Shown here in pieces: positions 55,263 through 64,000 of a DNA stretch of 64,000 nt. Source of the stretch: Gymnopus androsaceus JB14 (lineage: Eukaryota > Basidiomycota > Agaricomycetes > Agaricales > Omphalotaceae). Below the pieces are notes generated by a model, which ran no database searches, was not told the DNA's origin, and worked only from the letters and a program-made list of their open reading frames with translations. How positions within the stretch are numbered: position 1 is the first letter of the stretch; every line of letters starts with the position of its first letter. Location of the stretch: positions 246,517 to 310,516 of the forward strand of contig ML769414.1 in the NCBI GenBank assembly GCA_009733575.1, read 5' to 3'. Both the position numbers and the translations under genes were made by a program.

Positions 55263-56749
55263 GTAACTACTAAACCATTCAAGCAGACTGTACACCGGAA
55301 ATTTCGGAAAATGGGAGATGTAGTACTAGAAGATACTTGTAGACAACTAGCCGACGACATCGAAAGTAACAAAGTTGATATCCCGTCCGTGAATTAAGCG
55401 AAAGATTCTTGAACATAAGGCAGTGAGAAACAATGAAAAAACTGTGCGCCAGTCATTATCTATATCAAGTAGAATCAGGCTAGATGTTCTTGAACAAACT
55501 TCTACACGCCTGATACAGAGCCGTGTTTTCATTGCGGTTTTCGACTTGTCTTTTTTCAGCCTCAGCCTCCTCGGAACCAAAGGATGTGAGCCAGAGCCAC
55601 TACTAGACCTAAGCGCTAAGCACACATCTTGGCAGGTTTGCGTTTGGCGTCGTTGGCGTCGTGTTGAGGGGTGGTTCGTTCGGTGCTGGCGTCAGAAATA
55701 ATGCGATAGACTCGATGGCGAACGCATGATTCATGGGAATATAGTCTCGGACTCATACGTGTCTCTAAATAGGTGAAGAAGAAAGCTGTCAATAAAGCTG
55801 TCAATAAAGTCGTTGAGAGTGTTCACCAAACGAGGTTTTCGAAAGGAAGTTTTGTTGGAGGTTCGAGAAGCGAATTTTGAGCGCCTATCTTATCTCGTAA
55901 CTCGGTCCGGATCTCCGGCGACTCGTTTATTCTCAACGCGTCGCGTTAGCGTTCTTAACAACCACGAGATATCCACGCAAAACATCTTGAAAACCCAGCC
56001 TGAGACCGGATTTAGCCTTGGGCTGCTTCCCCCAAATTAATATTTTAACTTACAGTTTGCACATTCAACTTGAACAAGTTGCCAGTGAGTCCCGCGTCAC
56101 TACAAATTCAATGCTGAGCGCTGATTAATGATTCCTCACTGACAGACTGCCCTGTTAACCATTATGACTCCTATTAACCATTATGACTCCTATTGACCAT
56201 TATGACTCCTTATGACTGGTCCCGCGAACTTCCTTCTGGGCTTCGTCTCCGATTCCGCGTCGGGAGCGGCTGCGGATTCCTAATCATCTCGTCACGAATA
56301 CATGAACGTTCTCTCACTGCAATGAAGGAGAGGATCAGAAGAACTCGATAGCCATTACTTCACTATTCTAGTGTCGAAGGCTACGTCTTCCTCGATGTCG
56401 GAAAGACGATATGAGCATTGAACAGAGCACTGCCGCCGGAAGGAAATAATCGTGGTTCGTTCTGGACCCAGTGAATTCGCGGTACTAGTAAACGTTTACT
56501 TATGCTCGTTTACTAACTTGTATCCTCCGTTTTGGTAACGGCTGAATTCATGTGAATTCATGCACACATTTCTGAAACAGTCAGCGCGAATTGATTACTG
56601 TATTTATCATTCGTGCGATTACAAAGTTCTGAGGAGGACTTTGTCGTAGATCACCAAGGTCATAAAAGGATGTCGCATCTCCCTTTATTCTTCCAACAAC
56701 TCTTTTTCATTCAAGCCTATCACCAAGTTCCAAGTCTAACATCTTCATA

Positions 56750-58126
56750 ATGGTCACAACTCCCAGCGAAAATCAAACTTCCTCTCTAGCGCTCTTCCAA
56801 CCTGCCCAGGTTGGAGACATGCTGCTCCAGCACCGCGTCGTAATGGCTCCCCTTACACGTATGCGAGTTACAGCAGACCACGTCCCGCTCCCTATTGTCG
56901 CTGAGCACTATGCTCAACGCGCATCGATCCCCGGAACTCTCCTCGTCGCCGAGGCTACCCTAATCAAACATGAAGCGGGAGGATACGCTCATGTTCCCGG
57001 TATCTGGAGTGATGAGCAGATTGCTAGCTGGAAAGAGGTGGGTATCTGCTTTGTACATGTATATCCAAGTCTCTCTTTAAAACTCTTATCCTATAGGTTA
57101 CCGCCGCCGTACATGCTAAAGGATCTTTCATTTTCCTTCAACTTTGGGCACTTGGACGCGCCGCCATCCCAGGAAAGCCCCCCACGGAACCCGACTATCC
57201 CTATGCCTTTGTCTCTGCCTCCGACATCCCTATGGATCCCTCCTATGCCAATAAACCCCGTCCCCTAATTACATCCGAAATCCAGAAATACATCGGCTGG
57301 TTCTCCACTGCAGCTAAAAACGCCGTCGAGCGCGCAGGGTTCGATGGTGTTGAAATCCACGGCGCGAATGGGTAATTATTTAATTTAATAGAATCTACGC
57401 TAGAAACTGACGACTATTAACAGGTACCTACTTGATCAGTTTTTGCAGGACATGAGCAATGTGAGAGAGGATGGCTATGGTGGTAGTCCGGAGAATCGGG
57501 CGAGGTTCGCATTGGAGGTTGTGGACGCTGTGGTTAAAGCTGTTGGGCCTAGTAAGACGGCGATTAGGATCAGTCCATGGAACACTTACCAAGGTTGGTT
57601 GCTGGTTTCGTTATAGGCTCGGGTTCCAGTTGACTGACTTGAAATTCCACAGGAATGAAAATGAAGGACCCGAAACCCACCTTCAGACACCTCGTACAAG
57701 AGATCAAGAGAACTCACCCTACGCTTTCTTACATCCATTTCGTCGAACCCCGTGTAGATGGGATGGATCTCAGGGACGAGATACCAGAATACGAAAACAA
57801 TGATTTCATAAGGGAGTTTTGGACGCAAGAGGGGAACGCAAGATGGTCTATCAGTGCTGGAGGACATGACCGCGAGAGTGCAATCAACACAGCGGAGAAG
57901 AAGGGAGATTTGGTTGCCTTTGGGAGGTTATACATTGCGAATGTAAGTTTTGTGTTTGGTTTTGGTTTTGTACAGTGAGACTGATATGATACCATCTAGC
58001 CCGACCTTCCTTACCGCTTGGAGCGTAATATTCCTCTCAACAAACCGGATAGGACCAATGTTTTATGCCCCTAACTCAACTGCACCAGAGGGATACACGG
58101 ATTATCCGTTTGCATTGAAGCAATAG
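56750..58126 (+). CDS. Old Yellow Enzyme family, copy D (C-terminal frameshift)
   Basis: Exons: 56750-57037, 57097-57371, 57424-57593, 57653-57942, 58000-end. Blocks as in copy [56 protein letters not shown]. In the last exon an extra T near 58059 (ACCAATGTTTTATG against ACCAAGTTTTATG in C and E) shifts the frame, giving an early TAA at 58072-58074. The ancestral stop is at 58124-58126. About 20 C-terminal residues (from [16 protein letters not shown] to ALKQ) are lost or replaced. The active-site residues remain, so the shortened protein might still fold. The exon-2 GKPPTEPDYP junction also differs from E. The TATA box is changed to CATAAAAGG. Confidence 0.85.
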
Positions 58127-58888
58127 AGTAGATCATCGACGCGGACTAATGGGACAAGCAATTAACTAATGCTTAGAAGAAGTAATAAGTTATAACATGG
58201 GGATTTTGCATACAACCTTAAATAATAATAATAATACATCTTAGTGCACAAGAAGTCTTAGTGCACAAGAAGTCGGGATTGAGTCGGGAGCCTTCTCCCA
58301 CGAATTCGGATTCGGAACGTGCGCGAGCACTCCTTGCCTTCGTTCTTCCAGATTCTACATACTTCGCTATCATTCTAGGAGCTTCCTCAGCCTTTGAACA
58401 GCTCCTAGAAAACCTTCATACATAAACCGCAGCGCCGAAAGGCTTGAACCTGGGTGCGTAGTTTGAGCGAAGATTGCTATTCGTTCCACCCAGATCTCCG
58501 ATGATACTTTTCCCGTTGATTACGAACGCTTTCAAGTTGGCCGGCTTGTTTTGGTAATATCTTGACTTGTGCATTCCTTTCTCTTCTGCGTCAAATGAAA
58601 AGAATTAGTGGGAGCTGGATAAGCAAAGCAGATAAACCCTCAATATTTCCGAACCTGGTTGTTGCAAAACCCTTGAAATTTTCCATGTGTCGAAATAATT
58701 CGTCCAATGAACGAAGAGTAAGTACAAAAGCATGGTCCGTGAAGTGACTACTACAGTGTATCACAATAGGCGAGCTAACCCTTCGATTGAATGAATAATG
58801 TTCATATTATTCCTACTTCATACCAACAAAACTCAAACGCCCAAAACATTACACCTAGGAAAAAGAAAAAGGAACGGTAGAATTCTTT
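58127..58888. other. Shared 3' flank of OYE copy D
   Basis: Non-coding. 58127-58480 is highly similar to 63367-63660 after copy E. A TAATAATAATAATA run lies at 58225, and a direct repeat TCTTAGTGCACAAGAAGTC occurs twice at 58239-58274 (once after copy E). Confidence 0.55.
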
Positions 58889-59818
58889 CAACAGAATGTA
58901 ATTGTAAGGCCGACCTTGAAGAACGTGATTTAGCTTTGCCAACACATTAATTGATCGAAGAAACTCACATTGTCTGTTTCGCATTGGGTCTGCGCAGAGA
59001 AATCCGTAGGGTTATGAAAGGCTTCGGTGCACCCTGCATCCGCACCTAGTCATCAGAAATAGTCAATTTGATACCAGCAAAGATGAAGAAGTTACTAACA
59101 GGTTTGGCCTCCACAAGTCGAGTCGGAGTAACTACCAGAAAGGTCAAGTGGGCAGTTTAAGGGCACTAGAGAATAAATCTTTACCTGAAGCCGGCACCAA
59201 CGTTGAATGCGTGCGGGGCAATAAGGGTGACGTCGACGCTTGAACCTCCCCCGGGAACCGTTGGGTTGACCAGAGTCATCTAATTTTCTCGTTGAATACC
59301 TGATACACAGAACAAAAAACAATTGTACTGACCTCCACCTGAAAAATCCCCGTTGTTTAAGGACCTTGAGATAGCTGAAAAAAATGGGTACTGACCGTAG
59401 TACATTCTTCCCCGTTAAGAAGACATGGTCCTAAATTAAATTTCATGTAAAAAAGATGCACGAAGGCCATAAGTATTGCAACTGACCGGTTTGGAGATAA
59501 CTGGACGATGTCCTTGGATTTCAAGCTGTCGTATGCTTTTAAAAGAGACATCACTCACGCAATAGCAGCTTCGAAAGGTCTGTTAGACGTAAAGGCTTCA
59601 CCAGAGGACAAAACAACTCCGCCCTGAAGCAGTTGGGGCTGAAATTCTTCCTTGTCAACACATGGGTATCAAAAAAAGCATTATATACACACTGTTCCAG
59701 AACCACAGTTGTTCACAAATGAGACGGTGTGACTTTCACTACGAATTGTGACAGGACCGGCCCACGCAGAGCAAGCAAACAGAGATACAATAGCAAAAAC
59801 ATTCAAGACGGCGAACAT
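58889..59818 (-). CDS. Secreted glycopeptide-family protein with 6-nt micro-exon
   Basis: A small secreted protein of the basidiomycete glycopeptide family (related in fold to thaumatin-like/cerato-type beta proteins by annotation; function unproven). Nine exons resolve in frame to 163 residues: 59693-59818, 59559-59638, 59487-59500, 59396-59430, 59333-59338, 59185-59279, 59100-59131, 58969-59045, 58889-58915. Residues 1-20 (MFAVLNVFAIVSLFACSAWA) form a signal peptide. Family blocks follow: SHTVSFVNNCGSGTPQLLQG, AIAYLQTGPC, NGEECTTVEMTLVNPT, APHAFNVGAGFSY, CTEAFHNPTD and the C-terminus VGLTITFC. Cysteines are spaced as in disulphide-rich secreted proteins. The exon at 59333-59338 is only GTGGAG and encodes Val-Glu; the one at 59487-59500 is 14 nt. 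All conserved residues emerge only with these splices. Confidence 0.85.
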
Positions 59819-60837
59819 GGTTGTAGAGGAGATTAGAGATTAGAATAGAATGGCTCTGAAGGTGCGTCGGTTCAAAGGTTATATCGAGGGTCGGAGAGTA
59901 CTTACTAGCAAGATAAAGAAATAAAGAAAGAGATAAAAGACGATGATGCTGTTTGAAGTCGGAGTCGAGGATCTCTTTTAAAAAGGTTTCCAGCTGCGAC
60001 TTCGGTTTCCGCCGCATTTCCACAGAGGTTCTGAAAACTGCGAGAACAGAGAGGCAGTTTAGTAGATCCCGATCCCCAGGACGACTAAAACATTTGAGGG
60101 TCTGACAATCAGAATGCCGAACCCCAGAACGACTGAAACGAAGAGGGTCTGACGACCAACAGAGAATCATAATATACACCGGAAATTTCGGAAAACGGAG
60201 CGGGAATGCAGTACTAGAAGATGCTTTATACTGTACACCGGAAATTTCGGAAATAGGAGATGTAGTACTAGAAGATGCTTGTAAACAACTAGCTGACGAC
60301 AGCGAAAGCAACAAAGTTGACATCCTGGCTGTGAATTAAGCCAAAGATTCTTGATTATAAGGCAGTGAAGAAACAAAGAAAAAGCTGCGCTAGTCATAGT
60401 CTATATCAAGTAGAATCAGGCTGAGTGTTTTTGAACAAACTTGAGAATAAGCTACACACCTGATAAGTACAAAGCCGTGTTTTCAGTGCGGTTTCCGACT
60501 TGCCTCTTTTCAGCCTCAGCCTCCTCGGAACCAAAGGAATGTGAACCAGAACCACTACTAGACCTAAGCGCTAAGCACGCATCGCGATGGGTTGCGTTTA
60601 GCGTCATGTTGGCGGTGGTTCAGACCGTTCGGTGCTGGCGTCAGAAATAATGCGATAGACTCGATGGCGAATGCATGAGGATGGGAATAGTATAGTCTCG
60701 GACTCAGACGTGTCTCTAAAGAAGTGAAGAAGAAAGTTTTAGTCTCCTATAAGCAGACTCGAATATACACTGACGATCCGTTGGATGTGTGTATATAAGA
60801 AAGTTGTCGATAAAGTCGGTGAGAGATATTTTGAGCG
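59819..60837. other. Upstream region of the glycopeptide gene
   Basis: Non-coding. The ACACCGGAAATTTCGG...AGTACTAGAAGATGCTT segment is present twice (about 60176-60223 and 60234-60282) as a short tandem duplication, once in unit 1 (55289-55337). Confidence 0.55.
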
Positions 60838-61173
60838 CAAGGGCATTCGGCAGCAGAACGGCAGACAAAATGCGCTTAACGTGACCTGTCAAAACCATGC
60901 GACCATAAATAAGCGCCGTAAGCATTCAAGACAGCCATGAAACAGCTACAGAGAGCAAATTATTGACGTTGTGCAACCAGAGGCAGCCAAAGGCAGTCAA
61001 AAGTTGAAATCTCATTTTCCTGAAGTGTAGAACTACGCTAAGAACTCTACGAGAGTGCACATAGACTAAGCGCTCTCTCGGATATTTCGGACCCGCATTA
61101 TCGGATCAGACACCCCTTGCCTATTTTAGTAAGGGTGCATGATGTCTGCCATTCAAGTGCCGAACGCCCCTTG
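60838..61173. mobile_element. hAT-type MITE, copy 2, with perfect 8-bp duplication
   Basis: A 336-bp element with imperfect inverted ends (CAAGGGCATTCGGCA on the left, CAAGGGGCGTTCGGCA as complement on the right, both followed by GGCAGACA). It is flanked by TTTGAGCG on both sides (60830-60837 and 61174-61181). The paralogous place in unit 1 (55876-55883) has a single TTTGAGCG and no element. It shares internal blocks with the copy at 31566-31883. It encodes no protein. Confidence 0.88.
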
Positions 61174-61987
61174 TTTGAGCGCCTATCCTATTGTAACTCG
61201 GTCCGGATCTCCGGTGACTCGTTTATTCTCGACGCGTCGCGTTAGCATTCTTAACACGAAATATCCACACAAAGTACCTTGAAAACCCAGCCTGGGACTG
61301 GATTTAGCTTTGGGCTGTTTCCCCCGAAGTGAGATTCTAACTCACGATTTACACATTCAACTTGAACATTGAACAAGTTGCCTGTGAGTCCCGCGCTGTC
61401 CCGAGCTATTCTTCCGTTTCACTACAAATTAAATGCTGATTCATGCTGATTCCTCACTGGCAGAGTGCCTGTTAACTATCATGACTGGTCCCGCGAACCT
61501 CCTTCTGGCCTTCGTCTCCGATTCTGCGTCGGGAGCGGCTGCGGATTCCTAATCATCCCAGTCCACGAATGCATGAAACGTTCTCCCAAGGAAGGAGAGG
61601 ACCAGAAGAACTCGATAGCCATTACTTCACTATTCTTGAGTCGAAGGCTACGTTTCCCTCGATGTCGGAAAGACGATATGAGTATTGAGCAGAGCATTGC
61701 CGTCGGAATTAGCGGTTCGTTGGACCCGGTGAATTCGCGGAAGTACTACTAGTAAACGTTTTTACTAACAGTTACCGTTTTGGAAATTCATGTCAGAATC
61801 AGAATCAGTCAGCGCGAATTGATTACTGTACTATCATCGATTACAAAGTTCTTCGGAGGAGCTTTTCTGTCTTTGTCATAGATCACCAAGGTCATAAAAG
61901 GATGTCGCATCTCCCTTTATTATTCCAACAACCCCTTTTCACTAAATTACAAGCCTATCATCAAGTTCCAAGTCTAACATCATCACA

Positions 61988-63366
<1,379 letters not shown>

Positions 63367-63714
63367 AGTAGATCATCGACATGGACTATGGGACAAGCAA
63401 TTAATTAATGCTTAGAAGAAGTAATAAGTTATCACATAGGGACTTTGCATACAACCTTAAATAATAATAATTCATCTTAGTGCACAAGAAGTCGGGATTG
63501 AGTCGGGAGCCTTCTCCCACGAATTCAGATTCGGAACGTGCGCCTTCGTTCTTTCCGACTTCCAGGTTCTACGTACTTCGCTCTCATTCTAGGAGCTTCC
63601 TCAGCCTTTGAACAGCTCCGGAAAACCTTTATACATAAGCTGTAACGCCGAACTTGAACCTGGCTTCGTAGTTTGAGCGAAGATTCTATTCGTTCAACTC
63701 AGGCTGTACTGAAA

Positions 63715-64000
63715 ATGCCTCCCTCAAACCGCTCGGAAGGCTCCCGTTCGCATCCTATACCCACGAGGTATCGAATAATCAAAGACGGATGGGGGAACAG
63801 ACCCAATTTTCAGCATTCTCATGGCCTTAACATGGGCGAGTTTTGTAGCTTGTTTTCTTGCATCCAACTAACTTCTTTTTTTCTGTAATACTTAGTGCCC
63901 GATGATATCGAAGAAGGGAATCGTGTTCTAGACGAATACGCTCGTCACTACAACGACGAGATCGAGGAGCCCTACGGATATCGATATCCAGGTTATGGTC
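63715..64000 (+). CDS. Partial gene for small fungal protein (PNFQ...GL-M...DDIEEGN type)
   Basis: The ATG is at 63715. Exon 1 encodes MPPSNRSEGS and then IIKDGWGNRPNFQHSHGLNM; it joins through an intron at 63836-63895 to VPDDIEEGNRVLDEYARHY and an acidic, Tyr-rich stretch that runs off the window end. The intron has a GC donor (GGCGAGT) and a TTAG acceptor. The pattern GWG-RPNFQ-S-GL-M-PDDIEEGN is one I associate with small uncharacterised proteins in mushroom genomes. No function is known. The 3' end is outside the window. Confidence 0.6.

Larger units (their letters stand above)
54740..61987. repeat. Segmental duplication units around the OYE genes
   Basis: Unit 1 (about 53149-56749) and unit 2 (56750-61987) are direct repeats. 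Each has an OYE gene, a glycopeptide region on the opposite strand, a GCGATAGACTCGATGGCGAA block (55700 and 60653), a TTTGAGCGCCTATC block and the next OYE promoter. Unit 2 is longer because it keeps about 0.9 kb of the glycopeptide gene missing from unit 1 and has gained a 336-bp MITE. The 3' flank of copy E (63367 onward) matches that of copy D (58127 onward). Confidence 0.8.

Noticed and set aside
55181..55372. Minus-strand open frame overlapping the truncated glycopeptide copy, with a parallel frame in unit 2.
   Set aside because: The open frame in both units crosses the intron between exons 7 and 8 of the glycopeptide gene; splicing in another frame restores the family sequence.

Overview
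The window is genomic DNA of a basidiomycete fungus, most probably an Agaricomycete. Genes are broken by many short introns of about 45-65 nt with GT...AG ends. Several families are typical of mushrooms: a secreted glycopeptide-family protein, a seven-helix DUF6534 membrane protein, F-box/LRR and BTB proteins, and a tandem array of Old Yellow Enzyme (OYE) paralogues. No CRISPR array, operon or bacterial signal is present. The species cannot be named from this sequence alone.

Layout. 0-5 kb: two minus-strand OYE genes (A, B), with a TA-flanked MITE inserted just upstream of the TATA box of A. 6-13 kb: an unknown disordered protein with a repeated IQPHV motif, an F-box/LRR protein and mostly empty DNA. 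13-18 kb: a Golgi-type Ca2+ P-type ATPase (PMR1-like) and a U6 snRNA gene. 18.4-19.1 kb: a TIR element with a near-perfect 9-bp target duplication. 21-27 kb: a DH-BAR-SH3 RhoGEF and a convergent FAD-linked oxidoreductase with a long disordered insertion. 28-35 kb: a repeat-rich region with a tandem duplication, a damaged BTB gene, a hAT-type MITE, a CpG-free tract, and a 2.28-kb hAT element flanked by a perfect 8-bp duplication that carries a broken HSP90 fragment. 36-44.6 kb: a DUF6534 protein, a TBL/PC-esterase-like protein and an FMO-like flavoprotein. 46-52 kb: a small ABM-fold protein, a palindromic MITE, an F-box pseudogene and a zinc-finger-like protein. 52.3-64 kb: a direct segmental repeat carrying OYE genes C, D and E. 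Its units also hold an intact glycopeptide gene (unit 2), a truncated glycopeptide copy (unit 1) and a hAT MITE whose empty site survives in the sister unit.

How it fits together. The array has grown by segmental duplication and is decaying copy by copy. C and E look intact and A looks intact behind its MITE. B has lost its ATG (GTG at the homologous position) and one intron. D carries a 1-nt insertion near its C-terminus. OYEs reduce activated alkenes with NAD(P)H, so the cluster probably serves detoxification or secondary metabolism; no other pathway gene is adjacent. The best candidate for something not described before is the HSP90-carrying hAT element, followed by the glycopeptide gene with a 6-nt micro-exon.

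Caveat: about six apparent single-base frameshifts occur in otherwise well-preserved genes. Some may be assembly errors rather than real mutations. Exon coordinates were worked out by hand from splice signals and reading frame.
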